Of a stretch of DNA of 64,000 nucleotides, positions 8,824-17,607 are shown one piece after another. The notes beneath the pieces were generated by a model. It ran no database searches. It had not been told where the DNA came from and saw only the letters and a list, made by a program, of their open reading frames with translations. The stretch is from JAPPLB01 sp965204095. GTDB lineage: Bacteria > Acidobacteriota > Terriglobia > Bryobacterales > UBA6623. Location of the stretch: contig OZ241991.1 of NCBI GenBank assembly GCA_965204095.1, positions 2,604,001 to 2,668,000 of the forward strand. The letters run 5' to 3'. The translations under genes were made by a program, and so were the position numbers. Position 1 is the first letter of the stretch. Each line of letters begins with the position of its first letter.

Positions 8824-10449
8824 ATGCACCTGCCGTTGACCCCGATCCGCTTTCTGCTTTGGGCGGCTGACGAATACGGCGACAAGGTCGGGGTCGTCGA
8901 CGGAGACAAGCGCTTCACCTACCGGCAGTTCCTTGACCGCGCGGCGCGGCTCAGCGCCGCTGTTCAGAGCCTGGGTGTCGAGGCCGGCGACCGCGTGGCG
9001 ACGCTGAGCTTCAACTGTCACCCGCTGCTGGAAGCCTATTACGGCATCCCGATGGCGCGGGCGATCCTGCTCTCGCTGAATGTCCGTCTTGCCGCCGAAG
9101 AGCAAGCGTACATTCTGGAGCACTCCGGGGCGAAAGTGGCGATTTTCGATCCGGAGTTCCTGCCCCTCGTTGATGAACTGCGTAAAAGCCGTCCCGGAAT
9201 GCGCTGGATCCCGCTGTACGCGCCGCCGAACCCGCCTTCCTGGGTTCATTCGCAAACTTATGAGGAACTGCTGGCATCCGCCTCGCACGAGCCGATCGAT
9301 TTCACGACGTACGACGAGAACGTGATCGCCGAGCTGTTTTACACGAGCGGCAGCACGGGACGCCCCAAGGGCGTGATGCTCAGCCACCGCACGCTTTTTT
9401 TACATGCGCTTACTGCGCTGATCGGCATCTACCGCCGCGGAGAAAAGCGGCCGGCGGACCAGCAGGTCGAGCTCCATACCATACCGCTGTTCCACGCCAA
9501 CGGCTGGGGCAAGGCGCACACCGTCACCCTCACGGGGGGCCGCCACGTCATGGTCAAGCGTTTCGAGCCCGCCCAAGTGTTGGCGCTCATCGAGCGGGAG
9601 AAAGTCACCGGCCTGTGCGCCGTCCCGACGATGGCTACGGCGCTTGTGAACTGTCCCGAACTGGACCGCTATGATCTGTCCAGCCTCGAAGAGATCATGA
9701 TCGGCGGCGCGGCGTCCTCGCCCTCGCTCATAGCAGAGACGGAAGAGAAACTGAAGTGTAGAGTATTGGCTGGGTACGGACTCACCGAAACCTCGCCCGT
9801 CGCCATGATCGCCCACATCAAGGACACGCTCGGAAACGTCTCGGACGAGGAACGCATCCGCCGGCAGGCCATGACCGGGTTCTCTTTCCCCGGCGTCGAG
9901 ACCCGTGTGGCCGACCCTGCCGGAAGCGATGTCCCGAAAGACATGCGGACGATGGGCGAAATTCTCTTCCGCGGTGACCTCGTCATGGACGGCTACTGGA
10001 ACGAGCCCGAAGCGACCGCCGAGACCGTCCGCGACAACTGGCTCCACACCGGAGACATCGCCGTCTGGGACGAGCATAACTACTTCCTGATCGTCGACCG
10101 CCAAAAGGACGTGATCATTAGCGGCGGAGAAAACATCTCCTCCCTTGAAATCGAGAAGGTCATCGTCGCCCACCCGGCCGTGTACGAAACGGCAGTCGTC
10201 GCGGTGCCGGATGAGAAGTGGGGCGAGGCGCCGAAAGCCTATGTCGTGCTCAAGCCCGGCGCATCGGCCACGGAGGACGAAATACGAGACCACGTCCGCA
10301 AGCACCTGGCTGGTTTCAAGGTGCCGCGGACGGTTGCGTTCGAGGCGGAGCTTCCCAAGGGAGCGACAGGCAAGATCCTCAAGCGGGCGCTGCGCGACCC
10401 ACACTGGGAGGGCATGGAGAAGCACGTACACGGCAGTGGCCGGAGTTAG
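8824..10449 (+). CDS. AMP-dependent acyl-CoA synthetase/ligase
   Basis: Activates a carboxylic acid, probably a fatty or aromatic acid, to its CoA thioester through an acyl-AMP. The P-loop-like AMP-binding motif YTSGSTGRPKGVMLSHR lies at about residue 172. Further motifs are GYGLTETSP (adenine binding), GDIAVWDEHNYFLIVDRQKD and GGENISSLEIE, and the catalytic lysine of the C-terminal cap in PKGATGKILKRALR. I chose the ATG at 8824 (541 residues), just before the conserved N-terminus MHLPLTPIRFLLWAADEYG, with GAGGAGA about 9 bases upstream. A start at 8770 is possible. The gene stops 26 bases before the pyrE-like gene and may be co-transcribed with it. Confidence 0.92.
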   Translation: MHLPLTPIRFLLWAADEYGDKVGVVDGDKRFTYRQFLDRAARLSAAVQSLGVEAGDRVATLSFNCHPLLEAYYGIPMARAILLSLNVRLAAEEQAYILEHSGAKVAIFDPEFLPLVDELRKSRPGMRWIPLYAPPNPPSWVHSQTYEELLASASHEPIDFTTYDENVIAELFYTSGSTGRPKGVMLSHRTLFLHALTALIGIYRRGEKRPADQQVELHTIPLFHANGWGKAHTVTLTGGRHVMVKRFEPAQVLALIEREKVTGLCAVPTMATALVNCPELDRYDLSSLEEIMIGGAASSPSLIAETEEKLKCRVLAGYGLTETSPVAMIAHIKDTLGNVSDEERIRRQAMTGFSFPGVETRVADPAGSDVPKDMRTMGEILFRGDLVMDGYWNEPEATAETVRDNWLHTGDIAVWDEHNYFLIVDRQKDVIISGGENISSLEIEKVIVAHPAVYETAVVAVPDEKWGEAPKAYVVLKPGASATEDEIRDHVRKHLAGFKVPRTVAFEAELPKGATGKILKRALRDPHWEGMEKHVHGSGRS

Positions 10450-10475
10450 CATTGTTTTGCGAATGAACTGAGTCG

Positions 10476-11153
10476 ATGTCCTCCGCCGACGTACCCGCAG
10501 ACCCTTTGCTCGATGCTCTTTGGAGCAAGGGGCTCATTCTGATCGGAGAGCGCGTGAGGCGTGAATACGCACTGCGGACGCCGATTTTCATCGACCTGCG
10601 CCACAAGCTGTATGACGATCTTGACTTGTTAGGGCTGCTTGGCGCGGCGCTTCACGGCGAACTCGTGCGCATCCTGCACACTGACTCCGGGCCGGCCATA
10701 GCGCGTCAACAAGTCATCGGAATTCCGGATACCGCAACGCCGATCGCCCTTTCCCTGGCTTTGCAATCACAACCGACGGCTCTGCCCGTTGCTTACGGTC
10801 AGTTGCGCAAACAGCCTGCCACCTATCCCGGGGGTGAGTGGGGGATGAGCGCCTACATGGGTACGTGCGACGACACCCGTGAGATCACGTTGATCGATGA
10901 CGTGATGGCGTCGGGCCGCACGAAGCTGTGGGCGATCGATGAGTTGAAGAAAGACGGCCTCGAGGTGAAGCGCATCCTGGTCGTGGTCGACCGTGAGCAA
11001 GGGGGCGATCGAATCCTCTCGGAGCGCGGCTACCCGGTGCACTGTCTCTACAGGGTCTCGGCGCTGATCGAGTACTACCGAGCCAGCGACCGCATCGACG
11101 CCCCCACGGCCGCCGCGGCTCTCCAACACGTTCAAGCCAAACGGTTCTCCTGA
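10476..11153 (+). CDS. pyrE: orotate phosphoribosyltransferase-like protein
   Basis: Type I phosphoribosyltransferase of 225 residues. The PRPP-binding loop is REITLIDDVMASGRTK, at about residues 136-151, and the N-terminal region LLDALWSKGLILIGERVRR is helical as in OPRTases. Orotate phosphoribosyltransferase joins orotate to PRPP to give OMP in pyrimidine synthesis. The presence of pyrB and pyrC 3.5 kb downstream on the opposite strand supports that role, but adenine or other PRTases share the loop, so the symbol is a best guess. The middle section is shorter and less canonical than in E. coli PyrE. Confidence 0.75.
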   Translation: MSSADVPADPLLDALWSKGLILIGERVRREYALRTPIFIDLRHKLYDDLDLLGLLGAALHGELVRILHTDSGPAIARQQVIGIPDTATPIALSLALQSQPTALPVAYGQLRKQPATYPGGEWGMSAYMGTCDDTREITLIDDVMASGRTKLWAIDELKKDGLEVKRILVVVDREQGGDRILSERGYPVHCLYRVSALIEYYRASDRIDAPTAAAALQHVQAKRFS

Positions 11154-11175
11154 CCTGCAGCGTACCCCTATGCAG

Positions 11176-11230
11176 GCAGCGTTGACACCAACCCGAAGAG
11201 TTCCTCTTTCAGGGTCCACAACCGGGCGGA
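11176..11230 (+). repeat. module H, copy 1
   Basis: A stretch of about 55 bases beginning GCAGCGTTGACACCAACC and continuing through CCGAAGAGTTCCTCTTTCAG. It closely matches a second stretch at 19667-19721. Both lie within 25 bases downstream of a plus-strand gene (the pyrE-like gene here, the E1 fusion there) and both precede other repeats. No strong hairpin is evident, so the function is unknown. Confidence 0.6.
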
Positions 11231-11386
11231 ACAAACCCCTGGGAGCGCGCGGGTGCCCTCTGGGCGCCTGCCCGCCTCTCCGCATGATCCGCAGGCAGGC
11301 GAATGAAAAGCGAACCCGTAACATCGTCCGAATCAAGCAGCCATGACGCCGATCCGGATGTTTCTTGCTTGAATGATCCGCACCGC

Positions 11387-11571
11387 CTAGCCTGCATTTC
11401 TCACCACGCGGCGAGGCGAAGTGCGTGAGAGGGCCGTCAGGACGAGGCGCGCGCCGCTTGGCGCGCGCAGGCGTACTTGAACAGTACGTTGAGCACGGCA
11501 AGCAAGCGCAACGAAGTCCTGGCGGTCGTATGGCGTGCTTCGGCCGTCGGGTGGTGAGAAAGGCAGGCTAG
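11387..11571 (+). repeat. foldback element A, copy 1 (full length, reference copy)
   Basis: About 185 bases with inverted ends: TAGCCTGCATTTCTCACC on the left matches the reverse complement of the right end with one mismatch. CTAG stands at both borders. Inward, the arms stay partly complementary (CCGTCAGGAC against GTCCTGGCGG). The tip holds a 9-bp hairpin (GCGCGCGCC, loop GCTT, GGCGCGCGC) and a second one (GTACT, loop TGAAC, AGTAC). It lies between the convergent pyrE-like and UPF0182 genes. No significant protein is encoded; a 40-residue antisense frame recurs in several copies only because the DNA is conserved. Confidence 0.88.
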
Positions 11572-11606
11572 CGGGGCGCGGGCGGCACTGACCTGTAACC
11601 TGCTGG

Positions 11607-14339
11607 CTAACGCCGCAGTTCTTCTTCCACCGCCGTCAGTTCCTCAACCAGGCCCTCGGCTTGGCGCCGGAGTTGCCGAAGCCGTGAAGCAAGCGCTCGA
11701 AGTCGGCTCGCAGCGGCCGGCGCTGGGGACCGCTGAGCCCTGGTCGAAGAAGGATCCTCGGCGGCGGTCGGCTGTTCTCGGAAGTCCGCCATCGATATGC
11801 CTCCGCCCAGCATCGAGAGAGCTTCTTCAAAGGTGTCTTCATAGATCAGACGGTTCCCGATGGCGAGTACGACTTTCCGTAACTGCGGCATACGGGCCGA
11901 GTCTGCCTGAATGTAAATCGACTCGACATAGAGAAAGTTGTCGTCAACCGGCAGAGCGATCATGTCGCCTCGCAGGACTCGCGAGCCCTGCTGGCCCCAC
12001 AGGGTCAGATCCTTGGCAATGTCCTGGTCCTGATCGATACGCGCCTCGATCTGGCTCGGCCCGAATACCAGCTCCTGTTTCGACAGTTGGAAAAAGATCA
12101 ATTCGCCGAGTTTATCGCCGTCGCAGCGGGCCGCCATCCACCCGATCAGATTGGGACGGCTCCGCGGCGTGAACGGCAGCATCAACAAGAACTCCGGCTG
12201 CGACTCTCCCGGAACCGTAGCCACGATATAGGTCGGACGCATCGGAGCGGGCGTGTTCGTATCACCGGCGAGGCTCTGCGCGACATCCCAAACGTCCTCT
12301 TTGCTGTAGAAGACTTCGGGATCCCGCATATGGAACGTGCGATAGATCTCAGCCTGCACCTGGAACATCAACTCCGGGTACCGTACGTGCTGGCGCAGCG
12401 AGGCCGGCATCTCGGCCTCGTCATGGAACAGGGCGGGAAACAGTGCGCGATAGATCTGCAGGATGGGGTCCGCACTCTCGAACTCGTAGATCTTCGTCTC
12501 GCCGTTATAGGCGTCGACCGTCGCTTTCACCGCATTACGGACGTAGTTGGTGTTTTCCCCGAAAGCCGAGACGTTGACGTGAGCCGAGTAAGGATGCGTG
12601 TTCGATGAGGTGTAGCCGTCGACGATCCACACCAGCCGGCCTTCATCGGTGATCACAAGGTAAGGATCCGGCTCCCAATGGATGAACGGAGCGATGTGCT
12701 CCAATCGCGCCCGCACGTCGCGGTAGATCATCATGCGGCTGTTTTCATTCATCTGGCCGGTCAGGACGATGTTGTACTCTCCTGTGGAGATTGAGGCCGC
12801 CAGGCGCAACAGTAGCGAGCTGATCGGGAACCCGCCGGTCCCCTCGTAGGTGGAGTAGATGTTCTCGACACCCGACGGATAGTCGAACTCCTGCTCGTCT
12901 GTCGAGACGAATACCGAAGAATCCGTGAACTCGCCGTAGTAGATCTCGGGCCGGCTCAGGGTCAGATCTTCCGTTTTCACTACTGGCGGCGCGTCTTGGA
13001 TCAGCAGAACCGGCAATCCGTCGTCAGTCGTACGATTGACTTCCGACATGACGACTCCGTAACCGTGGGTGTAGATCAGGTTGCGGCTCACCCAACTGTC
13101 ACGAGCTTCTCCCGGCAACTGCGTCACGTCGATTTCGCGGGGCGACAACAGGATCTGCTTGATCTTGCCGTTGATGATGTAGCGATCGATGTCGACGTCG
13201 GGAAATTGGTAATAGGGGCGCAAGGCCTGGATCTGCGTGATGGTGTCATTGAACGCGCGCACGTCCCACAGCCGGATGTTGTCCACCAATGTGCCGTGTG
13301 CTGAGACATCGATTTCTTCAACCTGCGACGACTGAAACGACTGTTCCGTGGCCCGGGTGGCCAGCCCGAAAGCCTGGATCGTCGCCTCGATATGCCGCCC
13401 GATATAGGGTTTTTCGAGCTCCAGCTCGTTCGGTTGCACCCACAACCTGCGAACCACTTCGGGAAGCACCATATTGGCGATGAGAGAACCGGCGAGCAAG
13501 CCTACAGCCAGCCGCAACTTCATCCTGGTAACCAACGGAATGCTCACCAGCGCCGCGGCGATCACCACCCAGCGCAAAGGCAGCGTCACGTTTTCGTCGA
13601 CGTAGTCCATGCCGGTCAAGACCGGATGCTGGTTCATGAGCAGGCTGTAGCGTCCGAGGTAGAACCACAGCGCCACGGACGTCAAACCGATGCCGGCAAG
13701 AATCTTCGCGAAGCTCGTCCGAGTGGCTCCGGGCAGCAGCAGCGGGCTGGGTCCGGGATCGAATTCTTCCACCGAACCTCCCCCGGCGCGAAACTGCTTG
13801 AGTTTGTCGAAGAGTTGCCACCCGCGCCCCGACGCCCAGAAAACGAGACTTGAGAACACCGCGACGACGAATACGAAGCGCAGTAATTGCGTGTAAAAGG
13901 GAAGCTGGAAGAGATAAAACGGCAGTTCCTCGTTGAAGACAGGGTCCGTCCACATCTGCGCGTCGAAGTCGGCGATCAGTGAGCCAACGAACGCCATGAC
14001 TTTCTGTGAGTCGACTCCGGTGCCGATGAATACGACGGCTACCACCAGCAGCGCCACCATCACAATTCGCCGGTAGAGGCTGTTTTGCGCTTCGTGAACA
14101 CCAGCGAAACGCAAGCCTTTGCTGTGCGCCCAAAGCAACGACAGCCAGGCGACGATCGACCCCACGACGACGGGCAGGATCTGGTAGAGCAGCATGGTGT
14201 ACCACGTCGAGAGTTGCTCGACCTCGCTCCACCATTGGTATTCGATCACCAACTCCGAGAACGTCCTCGAACCAGCGAGAAGCATCAGGACTAGAGCGAT
14301 CAGAACGAAAATTCGGATTTGAGAGGTTTGCATAGCCAT
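11607..14339 (-). CDS. UPF0182 (COG1615) large membrane protein
   Basis: A 910-residue member of UPF0182, a conserved but functionally undefined integral membrane family. The first 300 residues hold about seven transmembrane helices (for example IFVLIALVLMLLAGSR, ILPVVVGSIVAWLSLLWA, IVMVALLVVAVVFIGTGV). A long soluble, probably extracytoplasmic domain of some 500 residues follows, with family phrases such as LIYTHGYGVVMSEVNR and YFGEFTDS-like YYGEFTDSSVF. The C-terminus is a charged helical tail (RLRALASRLRQLRRQAEGL) that may form a coiled coil. It is a single gene between foldback copies 1 and 2. Confidence 0.92.
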   Translation of the reverse strand: MAMQTSQIRIFVLIALVLMLLAGSRTFSELVIEYQWWSEVEQLSTWYTMLLYQILPVVVGSIVAWLSLLWAHSKGLRFAGVHEAQNSLYRRIVMVALLVVAVVFIGTGVDSQKVMAFVGSLIADFDAQMWTDPVFNEELPFYLFQLPFYTQLLRFVFVVAVFSSLVFWASGRGWQLFDKLKQFRAGGGSVEEFDPGPSPLLLPGATRTSFAKILAGIGLTSVALWFYLGRYSLLMNQHPVLTGMDYVDENVTLPLRWVVIAAALVSIPLVTRMKLRLAVGLLAGSLIANMVLPEVVRRLWVQPNELELEKPYIGRHIEATIQAFGLATRATEQSFQSSQVEEIDVSAHGTLVDNIRLWDVRAFNDTITQIQALRPYYQFPDVDIDRYIINGKIKQILLSPREIDVTQLPGEARDSWVSRNLIYTHGYGVVMSEVNRTTDDGLPVLLIQDAPPVVKTEDLTLSRPEIYYGEFTDSSVFVSTDEQEFDYPSGVENIYSTYEGTGGFPISSLLLRLAASISTGEYNIVLTGQMNENSRMMIYRDVRARLEHIAPFIHWEPDPYLVITDEGRLVWIVDGYTSSNTHPYSAHVNVSAFGENTNYVRNAVKATVDAYNGETKIYEFESADPILQIYRALFPALFHDEAEMPASLRQHVRYPELMFQVQAEIYRTFHMRDPEVFYSKEDVWDVAQSLAGDTNTPAPMRPTYIVATVPGESQPEFLLMLPFTPRSRPNLIGWMAARCDGDKLGELIFFQLSKQELVFGPSQIEARIDQDQDIAKDLTLWGQQGSRVLRGDMIALPVDDNFLYVESIYIQADSARMPQLRKVVLAIGNRLIYEDTFEEALSMLGGGISMADFREQPTAAEDPSSTRAQRSPAPAAASRLRALASRLRQLRRQAEGLVEELTAVEEELRR

Positions 14340-14437
14340 GCTTGCGGCGCTCCTAAGGACACCGCATCGCCCTAGTGTAACTGCTCGGTGAAAACAAAGG
14401 TCTGGGACGGCTGCTGTCGTCCGCCCAAACGAGGTCC

Positions 14438-14613
14438 AAGCCTGTATTTGTCACCACGCGGCGAGGCGAAGTGCGTGAGAGGGCCGTCAGGATGAGGCGC
14501 GAGCCGCTTGGCGCGCGCAACGCGGCCTTTAAGGTTTTTCACGAATCACGAGACACGAATCACGGCCTTTTTATCGTGTGCTTCGACCGTCGGGTAGCGA
14601 GAAGTGCAGGTTA
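14438..14613 (+). repeat. foldback element A, copy 2, with a heptad array inside its tip
   Basis: The left and right ends match copy 1, but the central part after GGCGCGCGCA is replaced by a linker (CGGCCTTTAAGG) and a 7-bp-period array (TCACGAA, TCACGAG, ACACGAA, TCACGGC; about 14538-14566). The element resumes at CGTGTGCTTCG. Its last three bases, TTA at 14611-14613, are the complement of the TAA stop codon of pyrC. This is one of three copies with a swapped tip. Confidence 0.85.
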
Positions 14614-15906
14614 GGCGGCAACAGCGACCGGTGCCTGCCAAACAGTTTTGCCCGCGACGATGGTGGCTACCGGGCCGCCTCGGAACCTGCGGCCGTGGAA
14701 GGGGGAGTTCTTGCTCTTCGACTGCGACTCGTTCACGTCGAAGACCCATTCACGGCTCGTGCTGAACAACGTCACATCGCCGGGTCCGCCTACGAACAGC
14801 CTGCCGCGATCGAGACCGATCACACGCGCCGGACCGGTCGTGAAAAGCTCCACCATGTGCTTGAGGCTGATCTCGCCCGGATACACCAGCTCTTCTAGAG
14901 TCAGCGCGATCGCCGTCTCGAGGCCTGTCACGCCGAACGGGCAGCGCTCGAGTTCCTGCATCTTCATGTTGCCCGTGTGCGGTGCATGGTCCGTCGCGAT
15001 TGCATCGATCACGCCGTCAACGATCCCTTCGATCACTGCCTGCTTGTCAATGTGGCCCCTCAGGGGGGGCTTCATCTTGTAGTTGCCGTCATAGCCGGCG
15101 ATGTCGGAGTCGGTGAGCGCGAAGTGATGGGGGGTGACTTCGCTGGTCACACGGATGCCGAGACGGCGTGCCTGACGCACCATCTCGATCGCATTGCGCG
15201 TTGAAATGTGGGCGATGTGAACCGCGCCTCCGGTCACTTCGCTGAGGATGATGTCTCGCGCGACCATCACGTCCTCAGAGCAGCCTGGGATCCCTCGCAG
15301 GCCCAATCGGACGGACTGGGCGCCTTCATGGATATCGCCGCTCATGCTGAGGTTGAGGTCTTCGCAGTGATCGATGACGGTCAGGCCGAACGACGCGGCA
15401 TACTCCATGGCGCGGCGCATCACTCGCGAGTTCATCACCGGCAGGCCGTCGTCGGAGATGGCCACGATGCCTGCCTTCTTCATCGCTCCGATCTCCGCTA
15501 GCTGTTCGCCCTTGCTGCCTTTCGTGATGGCCCCGATCGGGAACACGTTGACGATGGCGGTATGTCGGGCCCGCTCGACGATGAAACTCGTCACGGTCGG
15601 GCTGTCGTTGACGGGAATCGTGTTCGGCATGCAGCAGACGGACGTGAAACCGCCCGCGGCGGCCGCCTTGGCGCCCGTCTCGATCGTTTCCGCATGCTCG
15701 ATTCCCGGCTCGCGCAAGTGAACGTGGATGTCGAGAAAACCCGGCGCCACAAAGCAGTCGCCGGCATCGACGACGTCCGCATCCGCTGCTTCGATGCGAG
15801 GCTCGATCGCCGCCACGCGGCCGTCTTCGATCAGGACGTCGCGCCGCTCGTCAATACCCGAAGAAGGTTCGATCAAGTGGCCATCCTTGATCAGCAGGCG
15901 GCTCAT
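14611..15906 (-). CDS. pyrC: dihydroorotase
   Basis: Closes carbamoyl aspartate to dihydroorotate, the third step of pyrimidine synthesis. The 431-residue protein is a class I dihydroorotase: GFLDIHVHLREPG carries the metal-binding HxH, VIDHCEDLNL and HIAHISTRNAIE carry further histidines, SEVTPHHFAL is the family signature, and AIATDHAPHT holds the catalytic aspartate. The start is MSRLLIKDGHLIEPS, 13 bases after the pyrB stop; a start nine codons earlier would overlap pyrB. The stop codon is formed by the terminus of foldback copy 2, so the C-terminus (AVAA) may have been trimmed or altered when the element arrived. Confidence 0.95.
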   Translation of the reverse strand: MSRLLIKDGHLIEPSSGIDERRDVLIEDGRVAAIEPRIEAADADVVDAGDCFVAPGFLDIHVHLREPGIEHAETIETGAKAAAAGGFTSVCCMPNTIPVNDSPTVTSFIVERARHTAIVNVFPIGAITKGSKGEQLAEIGAMKKAGIVAISDDGLPVMNSRVMRRAMEYAASFGLTVIDHCEDLNLSMSGDIHEGAQSVRLGLRGIPGCSEDVMVARDIILSEVTGGAVHIAHISTRNAIEMVRQARRLGIRVTSEVTPHHFALTDSDIAGYDGNYKMKPPLRGHIDKQAVIEGIVDGVIDAIATDHAPHTGNMKMQELERCPFGVTGLETAIALTLEELVYPGEISLKHMVELFTTGPARVIGLDRGRLFVGGPGDVTLFSTSREWVFDVNESQSKSKNSPFHGRRFRGGPVATIVAGKTVWQAPVAVAA

Positions 15907-15919
15907 CTCTTGCTCGGCC

Positions 15920-16888
15920 TCAACAATCTCCACACACCTTCTCGAGGACGGCCATCCGAATCGCGACGCCGTTCTCCACCTGGTTCAGGATGACCGATCG
16001 CGGCGAATCGGCAACCTCGGACGAGATCTCGCGTCCCCGGTTGATCGGACCAGGATGCATCACGATGGCATCCGGTTTGGCGCGCTGGAAATGTTCCCAT
16101 TGCAGACCGTAGAACTGAAAGTACTCGTTCTTGGGGAAGTTCAAGACGTTCTGCCGCTCGAGCTGCACGCGGAGCATCATGATCACGTCGGCATCCGTGA
16201 TCGCTTCCACGATGTCGTTGGTCAACAGAATTCCGGGCGCCAGTTCCGCCAGGGGCAGAGGGAGCATCGTGGCCGGTCCGCACAAAACGATATCCGCTCC
16301 GAACTTGGAAAGCAGGTACACGTTCGAGCGGGCTACGCGGCTGTGTCCCACGTCGCCGATAATCACGACCCGCAACCCCTCCAGAGTGGGACGGTAATCG
16401 AGAATCGTCAGTGCATCCAGCAGCGCCTGCGTAGGGTGCTCGTGCTGCCCGTCGCCGGCGTTGATGATCGGTGTCGACAGGAACCGTGAGAGAAACTGCG
16501 GCGCGCCCGATGCCGAGTGGCGCATCACGATGGTGTCGGGCAGCATCGCGGCAAGAGTATTGAGCGTGTCGACGAGTGACTCGCCCTTCGACAAGCTCGA
16601 TCCCTCGCCGGAGATCGAAATCGTGTCCGCGCCGAGGCGTTTGGCGGCGATCTCGAAACTGGCCCGCGTCCGTGTAGAAGGCTCGAAAAAGAGGTTTACA
16701 ATCGACTTGCCGCGGAGAGTGTCGAGCTTCTTGGCGCTTTCCCCCGGCTTGCGCTTGTGATAATGCCCGCGATCGAGCAGCCATTGAATCTCGTCGCGCT
16801 CGAGCGTTTCGATTCCCAGCAAGCCGCGCCGCGCCGCGCTCGGGATCGGTTCCGGCGGCATCGTTGTCCTGACAGCCGAGGAACTCAT
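15920..16888 (-). CDS. pyrB: aspartate carbamoyltransferase, catalytic chain
   Basis: Transfers the carbamoyl group from carbamoyl phosphate to aspartate, the first committed pyrimidine step. The 322 residues include the carbamoyl-phosphate loop FFEPSTRTRASFEIAAKRLG, the second loop ISGEGSSLSKGES, the substrate motif HPTQALLDALT, and GDVGHSRVARSN. No regulatory subunit (pyrI) or pyrR is next to it. It forms an operon with pyrC downstream (13-base gap). A foldback repeat occupies the upstream region, so its promoter must lie in 16889-17045 or inside the repeat. Confidence 0.96.
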   Translation of the reverse strand: MSSSAVRTTMPPEPIPSAARRGLLGIETLERDEIQWLLDRGHYHKRKPGESAKKLDTLRGKSIVNLFFEPSTRTRASFEIAAKRLGADTISISGEGSSLSKGESLVDTLNTLAAMLPDTIVMRHSASGAPQFLSRFLSTPIINAGDGQHEHPTQALLDALTILDYRPTLEGLRVVIIGDVGHSRVARSNVYLLSKFGADIVLCGPATMLPLPLAELAPGILLTNDIVEAITDADVIMMLRVQLERQNVLNFPKNEYFQFYGLQWEHFQRAKPDAIVMHPGPINRGREISSEVADSPRSVILNQVENGVAIRMAVLEKVCGDC

Positions 16889-17045
16889 ACCGCCTCGATC
16901 CTCTCCATCAACAGCACCCGCTCTTCGCCGTCAAGGGATTCTACTGTACTTTCGATGATTTCGTGTCCTGACAGCACCTGCGATCGATCGATTTCCGGGC
17001 CGTTCCTCAACTGCGCTTTCGTCCGGGTTCGGCTCACCGGGCGCT

Positions 17046-17227
17046 GGCCTGCGTGTCTCACCACTTGGCGAAACGAAGTGCGTGAGAGGGCCGTCGGGAC
17101 GAGGCGCGCGCCGCTTGGCGCGCGCAGGCGTACTCGAACAGTACGTTGAGCACGGCAAGCAAGTGCAACGAAGTCCTGGCGGTCCTATCGTGTGCTTCGG
17201 CCGTCGGGTGGTGAGACATGCAGACTA
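17046..17227 (+). repeat. foldback element A, copy 3 (full length)
   Basis: Left end GGCCTGCGTGTCTCACCAC and right end GTGGTGAGACATGCAGACTA are imperfect inverted repeats. The internal GC hairpin and the GTACT/AGTAC hairpin region are present. It lies between the divergent genes pyrB and the E1 fusion, unlike most copies, which lie at gene 3' ends. The internal asymmetric part reads in the plus direction, as in the other copies. Confidence 0.85.
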
Positions 17228-17607
17228 ATCGACATTTACGATATCACACCGATGCAGCCGCTCAGCCCCCCCGCATGGCTCCTTGTCTGTTTCCCGCCCG
17301 GAACTCCAATCTGAGCGGTCCCGGTTGTGTTGGTTACGGCCGTGTTTCCGGAACCGCGCCGTCGCCGTCATCGGCCGGCAAGATGCAGTATGGTAAGAAA
17401 AAAGGCCCAAAGAGGCTCTTGCCGCGGCTTGACGCGGCTCTGAAACCGACCGGTTGTCTCTCTCCGGACGCGGCTTGACGCAGAACAAAGCCGGCCCGTA
17501 GCGCACGGAGTTAAAACCCGACTGTCTGCCCTCCTCACGTGTGATCCAGGGTTGCTGGACCCCCCGATGGGCGACTCTTCAGCACGACCCTCGGATCGGA
17601 AAACACC
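17228..17607. other. leader region before the E1 fusion gene
   Basis: About 380 bases without a convincing gene. The phrase GCGGCTTGACGC occurs twice (near 17426 and 17467) as a spaced direct repeat. A run AAGAAAAAAGG lies at 17395-17405. I cannot place a -35/-10 pair with confidence. The ATG of the E1 gene follows GGATCGGAAAACACC, a weak ribosome binding site. Confidence 0.35.

Noticed and set aside
14438..14620. Integron attC site (element A has imperfect palindromic ends and a GTTAGGC at one border)
   Set aside because: The left border lacks the matching RYYYAAC core, the copies do not flank gene cassettes in an array, and no integrase is present.
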